Positions 35,782-44,904 of a stretch of 64,000 nt of DNA are shown here, piece after piece. The stretch covers positions 2,170,501 to 2,234,500 of the forward strand of contig NZ_PGEP01000001.1 in the NCBI RefSeq assembly GCF_002797445.1. Direction: 5' to 3'. Numbering within the stretch: position 1 is the first letter of the stretch; each line of letters begins with the position of its first letter. This stretch comes from Acidovorax sp. 69. GTDB taxonomy: Bacteria > Pseudomonadota > Gammaproteobacteria > Burkholderiales > Burkholderiaceae_C. The translations under genes and the position numbers were made by a program. The notes under the pieces are model-generated. The model was not told the DNA's origin, did not search any database, and was given only the letters and a program-made list of their open reading frames with translations.

Positions 35782-38622
35782 TCAGGCGGCTGCAGGTCGT
35801 CGGGCAGTGTCTTGTGCTGTTCTGACGGCATGGCGGGCTGAATGCTCACGGGCCCAGCCCAGCACTTCGTGCGCAGGCATGGGCCGTGCAATGCCATAGC
35901 CCTGCGCCCGTTCGCAACCCAGCTCCAGCAGCTTGGCGCAGTGCTCGGCGGTCTCCACGCCCTCGGCCACTACATGGCGGTGGAATGCGGCGGCCAGCGC
36001 CACGATGGCTTGGACCAGGGTGAGGTCGTCGCCATCCTCCAGGATGCCGCGTACGAACGACTGGTCGATCTTGATCGTCTCGGCCGGTAGGCGTTTGAGG
36101 TAGGACAGCGATGAGAAGCCGGTGCCGAAGTCGTCCAGCGCAAAACGCACCCCCAGGGCCTGGCAGCTTTGCATCATTTGGCGCATGTACTGCATGTCCT
36201 CCAGGGCAGCGGATTCGAGGATCTCCAATTCCAGGCGCGTGGGAGACACTTCTGGGCAGGTGTGCAGGATGTCTTTGAGGCGCTGCACAAAGTTGGGCCG
36301 GTGGAAATGTGGCGCAGCGATGTTGACGCTGATTTCCCATGACATGCCCGCATCGGCCCACTGCCGCATCTGTGTCAATGCCTGCAGAAGCACCCATTCA
36401 CCCAGTTCCACGACCAGGTCCGTGTCCTCGATGAGCGGCAGCACATGCTGCGGGCCCAGCAGGCCGTCTTGCGGGTGCTGCCAGCGGAGCAGGGCTTCCA
36501 GCCCGATGATGTTGCCCGTGCGCAGGTTGACCTTGGGCTGGTAGTGCAGCACCAGTTCGCCGGCGTGCAGGGCTTGCGCGACGCGGGTCTGGCGCGTGTG
36601 CTGGGTCTGCACGGCGTGGTCTTGCTGCACGTCGAACACATGCAGCTGGTTGCGGCCAAAGCGCTTGGCCTGGCACATGGCCTGGTCGGCGTGGCGCAGC
36701 AGGGTGTCGGGGTTGGTATCGTCGTGCGGGAACACGGCCACACCGATGCTCACCGTGGTGTTCACCTCGCGGCTGTCGATGGCATATGGGGCCGCCAGCT
36801 GCTGCATCAGCACCGCTAGGCGGGCTTCGATGGCCGGGATGTCCGGCTGCTCGCCCAGCAGCAGCACGAATTCGTCACCCCCCATGCGCGCTACGGCATC
36901 GCCCGGGGTGATGAAGGCCCCCAGGCGCCGGGCGGTTTCCTTGAGCAGGCGGTCGCCCACGCGGTTGCCAAATGCGTCGTTCACGGCCTGAAAGTGGTCC
37001 AGGTCGAGCATGCACACGGCCAGCAGCCGGCCTTTGTTGCGGGCCATGAACAGGGCGTGCGTGAGGCGCTCGGCCAGTGCCGCGCGGTTGTAGAGCCCCG
37101 TCAGCGGGTCGTGCCGGGCGTGCCAGGAGATCTGGTGTCGCAGGTTGCGGGCTTCGGTCACGTCGCGAAACACCAGCACACAGCCCACAGCCAGGCTGTC
37201 GTGTTTGCGGATGGGCGAGGCGGTGTATTCGATGGCGTAGCGCTCGCCCGAGCGGTGGATCAGTACCTCTTGCGTGGCCTGCTGCAGCGCGCCGGGCTGG
37301 CTGTCGCGCTCGGTGGCTGTGCTGGTGCTGCGGCTGGCGGGCTCTTCGTACAGGCGGAACACATCGTCCAACTGCCGACCTACGGCCTGCTGGGCTGTGA
37401 AGCCGGTCATGAGCTGGGCGGCCTCGTTGAGGGTGTCGATGCGTCCTGCCAGATCGGTGGTGATGACGCCGTCGCCAATCGAGGCGAGGGTGACCTCTGC
37501 GCGCTCCTTTTCGGCGTGCAGGGCCTCCTGGGCGCGCTTGCGCTCGGTCACGTCCACCAAGGTGCCGATGGTGCCCGCCAGGGCACCGCTGGTGCTGGTG
37601 AAGGGCGCTTCGTAGTAGGCCATGTCCAGCGGGGGCTGGTGGGCCGGGTGGATGCGGATGACGTTGTCCTGCGCGTTGGCGACCTGAGCGGAGTGTTCGG
37701 GCGACAGGGCTTCCGGCACGGTGGTCGCGGTGGTGGCCAGCCCGGTATGGGTCCCCGCGGGGTCCACTGGGGCCTGAAAGAGCCGCTGCCATGCGCGGTT
37801 GGTGTCGAGGTAGGTGCCGTCGGCATTGCGCACAAACACGGGCAAAGGCAGGGCGTCGATCAATTGCCGAGTGAAGTGCAACTGCTCGCTTTGCTGGCGC
37901 TGGGTCTCATGCAGGGACAGCACCAGCGACTGGACTTTGCCCGCCATGTCGTTGAACGTGTCGGCCATGGCCCGCGATTCGAGGGTGCCGGTCACCTCCA
38001 TGCGGGTGCCCAGATAGCCTTGGCGAAACGCATCGGTGGCCTGCGCCAGGCGCCGCAGCATGCGCGCATTGGCGCGCAGCAGCAGCGTGAGCAGGAACAG
38101 GACCGTGAAGATATTGAGCGCCGAGATGCGCGCCTGGATGATCACGGTGCTCCAGACCCGGTCTACCAACGGTTGTGCATGCAGGGCGATGGTCAGGCGG
38201 CCCTGGGTGCCGTTCGCCAGGCGCTGGCCAGATTGCTGCAGGGGGCGGGCGATGTCCAGCCAGCGGGCAAACCAGCCGGGGGCCAGGGCGATTGGGGAGG
38301 GTGTGGATACCTCGGTGGCGGGGTGGTCGGCCGACTCCCATTTGAGCGCCTGAACACCGGGGCCCAGGTGGGTGATGCCCTCGCGCAAAAGGCCAGCGAT
38401 GGCGGTGCTGTCCGGGACGGGCTCGGCGGCCAGGCGCGGCTGGAGGTATTCGCTCATGCGCCGGAACTCGGTAGCGGCATGGCGATGGACTTCCTCGGTT
38501 TCTGCTTGCAGCAGGTAGTGGTAGCGCACGCCGCTGACCAGCAGGATGATCACCACGATGGGGAGGTACAGCCGGGGGTAGGTGCCTCGCAGAAGCCAGG
38601 TGGTGAGATTTCCTGTGCGCAT
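35782..38622 (-). CDS. Membrane PAS-GGDEF-EAL cyclic di-GMP signalling protein
   Basis: 946 residues. Order: membrane helix (about 19-36), periplasmic sensor (about 37-165), second helix (about 170-190), HAMP-like linker (RMLRRLAQATDAFRQG), PAS 1 (about 250-370), PAS 2 (about 385-505), GGDEF (about 510-680, intact GGDEF at 581-585) and EAL (about 690-930). The EAL part keeps EALLRW (Glu about 709), SVNIAAPHF, LELEILES, DDFGTGFSS, IKIDQSFV, AEGVET and RAQGYGI, so phosphodiesterase activity is expected. There is no RxxD inhibitory site before GGDEF (TPGD instead). Either a dual enzyme or a phosphodiesterase with a regulatory GGDEF. Confidence 0.93.
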   Translation of the reverse strand: MRTGNLTTWLLRGTYPRLYLPIVVIILLVSGVRYHYLLQAETEEVHRHAATEFRRMSEYLQPRLAAEPVPDSTAIAGLLREGITHLGPGVQALKWESADHPATEVSTPSPIALAPGWFARWLDIARPLQQSGQRLANGTQGRLTIALHAQPLVDRVWSTVIIQARISALNIFTVLFLLTLLLRANARMLRRLAQATDAFRQGYLGTRMEVTGTLESRAMADTFNDMAGKVQSLVLSLHETQRQQSEQLHFTRQLIDALPLPVFVRNADGTYLDTNRAWQRLFQAPVDPAGTHTGLATTATTVPEALSPEHSAQVANAQDNVIRIHPAHQPPLDMAYYEAPFTSTSGALAGTIGTLVDVTERKRAQEALHAEKERAEVTLASIGDGVITTDLAGRIDTLNEAAQLMTGFTAQQAVGRQLDDVFRLYEEPASRSTSTATERDSQPGALQQATQEVLIHRSGERYAIEYTASPIRKHDSLAVGCVLVFRDVTEARNLRHQISWHARHDPLTGLYNRAALAERLTHALFMARNKGRLLAVCMLDLDHFQAVNDAFGNRVGDRLLKETARRLGAFITPGDAVARMGGDEFVLLLGEQPDIPAIEARLAVLMQQLAAPYAIDSREVNTTVSIGVAVFPHDDTNPDTLLRHADQAMCQAKRFGRNQLHVFDVQQDHAVQTQHTRQTRVAQALHAGELVLHYQPKVNLRTGNIIGLEALLRWQHPQDGLLGPQHVLPLIEDTDLVVELGEWVLLQALTQMRQWADAGMSWEISVNIAAPHFHRPNFVQRLKDILHTCPEVSPTRLELEILESAALEDMQYMRQMMQSCQALGVRFALDDFGTGFSSLSYLKRLPAETIKIDQSFVRGILEDGDDLTLVQAIVALAAAFHRHVVAEGVETAEHCAKLLELGCERAQGYGIARPMPAHEVLGWAREHSARHAVRTAQDTARRPAAA

Positions 38623-38885
38623 TGACGTTGGTCCTCTCCCACAACCCGGGGGTAATGAATGGTTAATTAATTGTTGACAGCAGGAAGTCTAGCGTGGAAG
38701 GGGTTGCGGTCCGATTCCTGGACAGCGCAATCCTGTGCGGTGTTGTAGATGTGTGACGGTTTGTAAACAACGCCAAGATCAGAGGGCGCCCCGCGTGTTC
38801 CCCGGCCGCGCGCACAGCCACCTAGCCGCAGTCGGCTGACGCTGCCGGGCGGGCCAAACGGGCGGGTGAAACGGGGGGCGGTGGG

Positions 38886-40022
38886 TCAGAGCGACTGCGC
38901 CAGCATGTCGCGGTATTCCTCGGGCGTGGCAACGCGGGGGTTGGTCTTGTGGCAGTGGTCTGCCATCGCGCCCTTGATGATGTCGTCGAACATGGCCTCG
39001 GTCACGCCCATGGCGGCCAGACCTGTGGGCAGGCCCAGGCGGGCATTCATGTCGCGGATGGCCTCGGGGATGTCGCCCGCAGCGGCGAGGCCCATGGCGT
39101 GGGCCATGCGTTCCAGTCGCTTTTCCTTGCGCACCGATTCGGCCTGCGCGTTGAAGCGGATCACGGCGGGCAGGAACATGGCGTTCAGGGTGCCGTGGTG
39201 CAGGCGCGGGTTCACGCCGCCCAGGCTGTGGCTGAGCGAGTGCACGGCGCCCAGGCCTTTCTGGAACGCCATGGCGCCCTGCATGCTGGCGCTCATCATG
39301 TGCAGGCGTGCATCGCGGTCGCTGCCGTTCTTGGTGGCCAGTTCGATGTTTGCCCAGCCGCGCGTGAGGCCGTCGAGCGCAATCCCGTCGGCGGGCGGGT
39401 TGAAGGCCGCCGACATGAAGGTTTCCATGCAGTGCGCAATCGCGTCCATGCCGGTGGCGGCCGTCAGCCCGGGCGGCAGGCCCAGCGTGAGGTCGGGGTC
39501 GCAGATGGCGGTCTTGGGCACCAGGTTCCACGAGTGGAAACCCAGCTTGCGGTGGTCGTCCACGATGATGATGGCGCCACGCGCCACCTCGCTCCCCGTG
39601 CCGCTGGTGGTGGGCACGGCAATCAGCGGCGCAGCGCGCTCGGTGATGCGTGGCGAGCCGCCTTCGATGGTGGCGTAGTGGGTGAGTGGCCCTTCGTGCG
39701 TGGCAGCAATCGCGATGCCCTTGGCACAGTCAATGGCCGAGCCGCCGCCCACCGCGATCAGGCCGTCGCAGCCCTGGGCCTTGTACATCTCCACGGCGGC
39801 GCGAACGGCGGCCTCGGTGGGGTTGGAGGGGGTCTGGTCAAACACCGCCACGGTCAAACCGGGCAGGGCGTCCAGCGCCTTTTGCAGCACACCAGCGGCC
39901 TTCACGCCGGGGTCCGTCACGATCAGCGGGCGCGTGATGCCGACGCGCTCGCATTCTTGCTTGAGCAGCCGGACGGCGCCGAATTCAAACTGGATCTGGG
40001 TGACGTAGTAGATGAAAGCCAT
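38886..40022 (-). CDS. Iron-containing (type III) alcohol dehydrogenase
   Basis: 378 residues from the ATG at 40022 (MAFIYYVTQIQFEFG); the open frame runs 2 kb further upstream only as antisense to real genes. Family motifs: GGGSAIDCAKGIAI (nucleotide), TTSGTGSEV, the metal ligands in TGMDAIAHCMETF and AVHSLSHSLGGVNPRLHHGTLNA, and NPR. It oxidises alcohols or reduces aldehydes with NAD(P). It is divergent from the exported hydratase-like gene across 78 bp. The substrate is unknown. Confidence 0.92.
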   Translation of the reverse strand: MAFIYYVTQIQFEFGAVRLLKQECERVGITRPLIVTDPGVKAAGVLQKALDALPGLTVAVFDQTPSNPTEAAVRAAVEMYKAQGCDGLIAVGGGSAIDCAKGIAIAATHEGPLTHYATIEGGSPRITERAAPLIAVPTTSGTGSEVARGAIIIVDDHRKLGFHSWNLVPKTAICDPDLTLGLPPGLTAATGMDAIAHCMETFMSAAFNPPADGIALDGLTRGWANIELATKNGSDRDARLHMMSASMQGAMAFQKGLGAVHSLSHSLGGVNPRLHHGTLNAMFLPAVIRFNAQAESVRKEKRLERMAHAMGLAAAGDIPEAIRDMNARLGLPTGLAAMGVTEAMFDDIIKGAMADHCHKTNPRVATPEEYRDMLAQSL

Positions 40023-40100
40023 GGTGCAACAGGATGTGTGAATGGGATTGCCAGCGATTACGATAGCCGTAGCGGTCCACTTTATAGGCAGGAGACACAC

Positions 40101-40970
40101 ATGAACACGAAGCAAACCCTGATGGTGGCCCTGGTAGCCGTCGCCTCTGTGACAAGCGCCCAGGCCCAGTGCCTGACGGACGCGCAGGCCGCCGAGCTGG
40201 TGGCCAGCTATGTCGCCAAGACCCCGGCGGCCAACCCCGAGAACCTCTCGGATGCCGACGGCGCCTGCACCCGGGGCAAGGTCAATGCCTTGCTGGCCCA
40301 GCGCCTGGGCAAGGTGATTGGCTACAAGGCGGGTCTGACCAACCCGGCGGTGCAAAAGCGCTTCAACACCGACAGGCCCGTGTGGGGCAAGCTCTACCAG
40401 GGCATGGTGTTGGCGAGCGGCGCCACGGTCGACCCCGCGTTTGGTGCCCGCCCCCTTTACGAAGCCGACATGCTCGTGCGTGTAAAAAGCGCCGCCATCA
40501 ACCAGGCCAAGACCCCCATGGACGTGCTGGACGCCGTGGACCAGATCATCCCGTTCATCGAGCTGCCCGACCTCATGGTGCAGGCTCCGCCCAAGCTCAA
40601 CGGTGCGGGCGTGACGGCCATCAACGTGGGTGCACGCCTGGGCGTCGCCGGTGCGCCTATTGCCGTACCCGCCTATCGCGGCGAGCGGTTTGCGATGCTG
40701 AAGGCGTTGGCCGACATGAACGTGTCGCTGACCGACGGTGCGGGCGTGCGCCTGGGCGGCGGCAAGGGCAGCGACATCCTGGAGCACCCGCTCAACGCCG
40801 TGGTGTGGCTGGCCGGCGCGCTGGCGCAAGAAGGCCTGGCCATGCAACCGGGCGACCTGATCAGTCTGGGCTCTTTCTCGCCGCTGTTGCCGCCCAAGCC
40901 GGGCCTGTCCGTGACGGCGACCTATGAAGGCCTGCCGGGTGCTGCGCCCGTGCGGCTGAGCTTCAAGTAA
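40101..40970 (+). CDS. Exported FAH/2-keto-4-pentenoate hydratase-family protein
   Basis: 289 residues from an ATG with GCAGGAGACACAC upstream. The first 23 residues (MNTKQTLMVALVAVASVTSAQA) are a textbook Sec signal peptide. The rest follows the 2-keto-4-pentenoate hydratase (MhpD) family: GKVIGYKAGLTNPAVQKRF, PVWGKL, LYEADMLVRV (a Glu metal-ligand region) and the late GDLISLGSFSPLLPP. That family is normally cytosolic, so an exported form is unusual. Catalytic activity is not assured. A terminator follows. Confidence 0.85.
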   Translation: MNTKQTLMVALVAVASVTSAQAQCLTDAQAAELVASYVAKTPAANPENLSDADGACTRGKVNALLAQRLGKVIGYKAGLTNPAVQKRFNTDRPVWGKLYQGMVLASGATVDPAFGARPLYEADMLVRVKSAAINQAKTPMDVLDAVDQIIPFIELPDLMVQAPPKLNGAGVTAINVGARLGVAGAPIAVPAYRGERFAMLKALADMNVSLTDGAGVRLGGGKGSDILEHPLNAVVWLAGALAQEGLAMQPGDLISLGSFSPLLPPKPGLSVTATYEGLPGAAPVRLSFK

Positions 40971-40984
40971 ACCTTGCCTCCGTG

Positions 40985-41009
40985 GCCCGCGCAGAGCGGG
41001 TCTTTCTTT
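40985..41009 (+). terminator. Probable intrinsic terminator
   Basis: A short stem GCCCGC / GCGGGT with loop GCAGA is followed by TCTTTCTTT, 14 bp after the hydratase-like stop. The stem is short and the T run is broken, so strength is moderate. Confidence 0.55.
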
Positions 41010-41030
41010 CTGCTGCCGAGACCCTGACCG

Positions 41031-41993
41031 TTGACCGACCTGCACATCCACCACACCCGCCTGACCCCCCAGATGCGCAGCGTGCTTGAACGCATGGCCC
41101 GCGCGGGGCACCCGCCGCTGCACACGCGCACGCCGCAGGATGCACGCATCGCCTACCAGGCAGGCGCCGATGTTCTGGAGGTGCCCAAGGCCGCGCTGGC
41201 GCGGGTAGAGGATCTGCAGATACCGGCCCGCGATGGCGTCCTGCTGCCCGCGCGGCTGTACGCCCCCAGCACCGACAAAGGCCTGCCTGTGCTGCTGTAC
41301 ACGCACGGCGGCGGCTTCACCATCGGCAACATTGCCACGCACGACATCCTGTGCCGCGAGCTGGCGCGCCTGGCTGGTTGCATGGTGGTATCGCTGGACT
41401 ACCGGCTGGCGCCAGAGCACCGCTTCCCTACGGCCAGCAACGATGCGTGGGATGCGCTGCAGTGGCTCGCTGCCAACGCCAAGAGCCTGGGTGCAGACCC
41501 TGAACGGCTGGCCGTGGGCGGCGACAGCGCTGGCGGCACACTGGCCGCCGTCAACGCCATCCTGGCGCGTGAGGCAGGCTTGCCACTGGCACTGCAACTG
41601 CTGATCTACCCCGGCTGTGCGGCGCACCAGGACACGCCATCCCACACCACCTTTGCACGCGGCCTGGTACTGGAGGAGCCTGCCATCAGCTGGTTTTTTG
41701 GTAACTATGTGCAAAGCCGTGCAGAGCGTGAAGACTGGCGTTTTGCACCCCTGCTGGCCCCGGACCTGGAGGGTGTTGCGCCCGCCTGGATCGGGCTGGC
41801 CGAATGCGATCCGCTGGTGGATGAGGGCATCGAATACGCCGACAAGCTGCGTCTGGCGGGCGTTGCGGTGGACCTCGACATCTACCGGGGCGTGACCCAC
41901 GAATTCATCAAGATGGGCCGCGCCATCCCCGAGGCGCGCAAGGCCCATGCCGACGCGGCCCGCGCGCTGCGGCTGGCTTTTCACCTGGAGTAA
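41031..41993 (+). CDS. Alpha/beta hydrolase of the hormone-sensitive lipase family
   Basis: 320 residues from a TTG (41031); no ATG lies near the natural N-terminus and the ribosome site is weak, so the start is uncertain. HSL-type motifs: oxyanion-hole THGGGFTIG, LDYRLAPEHRFP, nucleophile GGDSAGG (Ser about 165), the acid in AECDPLVDEG and the His in GVTHEF. It hydrolyses short-chain esters or lipids. The next gene starts 7 bases after its stop. Confidence 0.9.
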   Translation: MTDLHIHHTRLTPQMRSVLERMARAGHPPLHTRTPQDARIAYQAGADVLEVPKAALARVEDLQIPARDGVLLPARLYAPSTDKGLPVLLYTHGGGFTIGNIATHDILCRELARLAGCMVVSLDYRLAPEHRFPTASNDAWDALQWLAANAKSLGADPERLAVGGDSAGGTLAAVNAILAREAGLPLALQLLIYPGCAAHQDTPSHTTFARGLVLEEPAISWFFGNYVQSRAEREDWRFAPLLAPDLEGVAPAWIGLAECDPLVDEGIEYADKLRLAGVAVDLDIYRGVTHEFIKMGRAIPEARKAHADAARALRLAFHLE

Positions 41994-42000
41994 CGAATCC

Positions 42001-42858
42001 ATGCAACGCAGTGATTTCCGTTGTTTCCACCGGCTGCGCGTGCGCTGGGCCGAGGTGGACATGCAAAAAATCGTGTTCAACGCACACTACCTCATGTACG
42101 TCGATACGGCCATGTCTGAATACTGGCGCGCGCTGGCGCTGCCGTACGAGGCGAGCATGCTGGCCCTGGGCGGCGAGATGTATGTGAAGAAGGCCACCGT
42201 CGAATACCACGCCTCGGCGCGGCTCGATGACACGCTGGATGTGGGCCTCCAATGCACGCGCATCGGCAACTCTTCGTGCCTGTTCACAGCGGGCATTTTT
42301 TGTGGAGATCGCTCGCTGATCTCGGCTGAGCTGGTCTATGTGTTTGCCGACCCGGCCACGCAGACCTCCCGCCCCGTGCCGCCCGCGCTGCGCGCCATCT
42401 TCGAGGGATTCGAAGCAGGCACCGACATGGCCGAGGTGCGCACTGGCGACTGGAACACCCTGGGCCGCGATGCGGGCCGTGTGCGCACGGATGTGTTCGT
42501 GCGGGAGCAAGGCATTCCGGCAGAGGTGGAGGCGGACCTGAAGGACATCTCGGCCCGCCATGCCGTGCTCTACAACCGGCTGGGCATGCCGATCGCTGCA
42601 GGCCGCCTGCTGCAGCAGTCACCGGGTGTGGGCCGCATTGGCCGCATGGCGGTGGACCGCTCGGTGCGTGGCGCGCAATGGGGGAGGCAGTTGCTGGATG
42701 CGCTGGTGGATGCCGCGCGGGCGCGGGGCGACACCGAGGTTCAACTGCACGCCCAGCGCAGCGCCGAGGGCTTCTACCGCCGTGCCGGGTTCACCGTGGT
42801 GGGCGAGCCCTACGAAGAGGCGGGCATTGCGCACATCGCGATGGCGCGAAGGTTGTAG
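42001..42858 (+). CDS. Fusion of YbgC-type hotdog thioesterase and GNAT acetyltransferase
   Basis: 285 residues from the ATG at 42001. Residues about 1-140 are a 4-hydroxybenzoyl-CoA thioesterase/YbgC fold: HRLRVRWAEVDMQKIVFNAHYLMYVDTAMSEYWRAL, with the catalytic Asp in the AEVDMQ segment. Residues about 145-285 form a GNAT domain: FVREQGIPAEVEADLKD, GRIGRMAVDRSVRGAQWGRQLLDALVDAA (acetyl-CoA loop) and FYRRAGFTVVGEPYEEAGIAHIAM. Both halves are complete. One half removes CoA and the other uses acetyl-CoA; why they are joined is unknown. Repeat copy G follows. Confidence 0.88.
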   Translation: MQRSDFRCFHRLRVRWAEVDMQKIVFNAHYLMYVDTAMSEYWRALALPYEASMLALGGEMYVKKATVEYHASARLDDTLDVGLQCTRIGNSSCLFTAGIFCGDRSLISAELVYVFADPATQTSRPVPPALRAIFEGFEAGTDMAEVRTGDWNTLGRDAGRVRTDVFVREQGIPAEVEADLKDISARHAVLYNRLGMPIAAGRLLQQSPGVGRIGRMAVDRSVRGAQWGRQLLDALVDAARARGDTEVQLHAQRSAEGFYRRAGFTVVGEPYEEAGIAHIAMARRL

Positions 42859-42863
42859 TGGTT

Positions 42864-42925
42864 TGCTATTAAAAAATGAGCTATCAGCGCATATTCAACA
42901 AGCGCTACAGCCCATTTTTATTCAA
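42864..42925 (+). repeat. Palindromic repeat (family 1), copy G, between convergent genes
   Basis: It reads GAGCTATCAGCGCATATTCA, then ACAAGCGCTACAGCCCATTT, then TTATTC. Both halves of the family consensus are present with a worn stem. It starts 6 bp after the fusion gene and reaches into the ygfZ stop codon (42922-42924), so it may have supplied that gene's end. Confidence 0.8.
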
Positions 42926-43830
42926 ATGTCATCGAGCAGTGCATAGGGCAGGGGCTCCAGCGACAGCGCCACACCGTCCGCCGCACCCACCTGCAGGCTG
43001 CCTTCCTGCGTAGCTGCAATCTGCAGCGACACGATGGCATCGAAGCCGCCGGCGGGGGCCGGTGCCACTTGCACCACGGTGCCGCATGGCTGCTCCAGGT
43101 CGGTGGTGCTGAACACCTCGGCACCCACCGCCACCTCTGCCGCAACATGGGCCACATAGGCACGGCGCTTGAGCGTGCCCCGGAACTGGCTGCGTGCCAC
43201 CACTTCCTGGCCGGGGTAGCAGCCTTTCTTGAAGTTCACGCCGCCCACGGATTCGTAATTGAGCATCTGGGGCACAAAGGTTTCCACCACGGGTGTGGTC
43301 AGTGTGGCCACGCCGCTTTTTACCTCGCTCCAGAGCCACAGAGCCGTATCCAGTGCCGGGCCTGCGGGGGCGGGGTCAGACGCGGGGGCCACCCACAGCG
43401 CGCGGGGCTGGCCGTCGGCGGGATACAGGTGGACCACAGATGCCGCTCCTGCATCGGACTTGGTCCAGGCGGGTTGACTGCCGTCTGGGACCGCATCTCC
43501 GGCCAGGCCGTACAGGGCGAAGTCGTTCGTGGCATCGGTCAACTTGGCCTTGGCGCGCAGCACAAACATGGACAGGCGCTTGAGCGTGGGGGGCAGCAGG
43601 TCGCGGCTGCAGACCAGCAGCACCTCGGTGGCGCTGCGCTTGAGTCCAATGAAGCTGGCCTGCATGCGGCCCTTGGCCGACAAAAAAGCGGCCAAGCGGG
43701 CCTGGTCCATGCCGAGCAAGGCGAAGTCCTGGGTGAGCTGGCCGTGCAGGAACTTGGCCGCGTCTTCGCCTTCCACGCGAATCACGCCGAGGTGGGAGAG
43801 GGGGGCAATGCCATTCAAGGGATAGGTCAT
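42922..43830 (-). CDS. ygfZ: Folate-binding protein YgfZ
   Basis: 302 residues from ATG 43830 (MTYPLNGIAPLSH); an ATG at 43860 would add ten residues. GcvT-like fold with the YgfZ signature NFKKGCYPGQEVVARSQFRG, including the conserved Cys; the N-terminal VEGEDAAKFLHGQLTQDF and AAFLSAKGRMQA segments also fit. YgfZ uses folate and helps build or repair iron-sulfur enzymes. It is divergent from mltG across 45 bp, an order common in betaproteobacteria. Confidence 0.92.
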   Translation of the reverse strand: MTYPLNGIAPLSHLGVIRVEGEDAAKFLHGQLTQDFALLGMDQARLAAFLSAKGRMQASFIGLKRSATEVLLVCSRDLLPPTLKRLSMFVLRAKAKLTDATNDFALYGLAGDAVPDGSQPAWTKSDAGAASVVHLYPADGQPRALWVAPASDPAPAGPALDTALWLWSEVKSGVATLTTPVVETFVPQMLNYESVGGVNFKKGCYPGQEVVARSQFRGTLKRRAYVAHVAAEVAVGAEVFSTTDLEQPCGTVVQVAPAPAGGFDAIVSLQIAATQEGSLQVGAADGVALSLEPLPYALLDDI

Positions 43831-43875
43831 CGCTGAATTATGATGCCCTGATTCATACATATCGGTAGCAGGGTT

Positions 43876-44859
43876 GTGCGACGTTTACTGGCTTTGATCG
43901 TGTTGGTTGGGATCGCACTGGGCGGCGCTGCGTATTGGTGGCTGCACCAGCCGCTGGACCTGGGCCCTGAGCCGCTGGAGCTTGCCATCGAGCCCGGCAC
44001 CACGCCGCGCGGGGTGGCCCGCGATGTGGTGGCCGCAGGGGTCAAGACAGATTCCCGCCTGCTGTACGCCTGGTTTCGTGTCTCGGGGCAGGACCGTGCC
44101 ATCAAGGCTGGCAACTATGAAATCCCGCCCGGCATTACCCCGATGGGTCTGCTGCAAAAGCTTGCCCGTGGCGAAGAGGCCCTGCGTGCATTGACGCTGG
44201 TCGAAGGCTGGAATTGGCGCCAGGTACGCCAGGCGCTGGCGCGGGAAGAGCAGATCAAACCAGATTCGGCCCAACTCACCGACGAGGCGCTGATGGCGCA
44301 ACTGGGCCGCCCCGGCGTGGCTCCCGAGGGGCGGTTTTTCCCGGATACGTACACCTATGCCAAGGGGTCGAGCGACATGGCCCTGCTGCGGCGCGCGCTG
44401 CATGCGATGGACCGCCGCCTGGAGGCCGCCTGGGCGCTGCGTGCGGCCGACACGCCCCTCAAGTCGGCCGACGAAGCGCTGACCCTGGCCAGCATTGTCG
44501 AGAAGGAAACAGGCAAGCCCAGCGACCGGGGTCAAATTGCGGGCGTTTTCGTGAACCGGCTGCGTGTGGGCATGCTGCTACAGACCGACCCTACGGTGAT
44601 TTATGGCCTGGGCGAGAAATTCGACGGCAACCTGCGCAAGCGTGACCTGCAGGCCGACACGCCGTGGAACACCTACACCCGTGCTGGCCTGCCGCCCACG
44701 CCGATTGCCATGCCCGGCAAGGCGGCGCTGCTGGCTGCCGTGCAACCGCAGGCCACGCGCGCGCTGTACTTTGTGGCCAAAGGCGATGGCACCAGCCACT
44801 TCAGTGCGTCGCTGGACGAGCACAACCGCGCCGTCAACCGCTATCAGCGGGGGCAGTGA
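43876..44859 (+). CDS. mltG: Endolytic murein transglycosylase MltG
   Basis: 327 residues from a GTG start. One N-terminal membrane helix (about 4-24), then a LysM-like and a YceG domain. The catalytic Glu is in LASIVEKETGKPSDRGQ (about 209). LLQTDPTVIYGLG and the final WNTYTRAGLPPTPIAMPG are family hallmarks. It cuts new glycan strands in peptidoglycan and sets their length. It starts the mltG-tmk-holB row. Confidence 0.94.
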   Translation: MRRLLALIVLVGIALGGAAYWWLHQPLDLGPEPLELAIEPGTTPRGVARDVVAAGVKTDSRLLYAWFRVSGQDRAIKAGNYEIPPGITPMGLLQKLARGEEALRALTLVEGWNWRQVRQALAREEQIKPDSAQLTDEALMAQLGRPGVAPEGRFFPDTYTYAKGSSDMALLRRALHAMDRRLEAAWALRAADTPLKSADEALTLASIVEKETGKPSDRGQIAGVFVNRLRVGMLLQTDPTVIYGLGEKFDGNLRKRDLQADTPWNTYTRAGLPPTPIAMPGKAALLAAVQPQATRALYFVAKGDGTSHFSASLDEHNRAVNRYQRGQ

Positions 44860-44904
44860 GCGGCCTCTGTGAACGTCAAGCGCCCCGATTCAACCAAGGT
44901 TCCC

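Noticed and set aside
38949..40100. Long plus-strand extension upstream of the exported hydratase-like gene
   Set aside because: It is antisense to the alcohol dehydrogenase; the ribosome site and signal peptide fix the start at 40101.
40023..42080. Long minus-strand extension upstream of the iron alcohol dehydrogenase
   Set aside because: It lies antisense to three real plus-strand genes, and family alignment puts the start at 40022.
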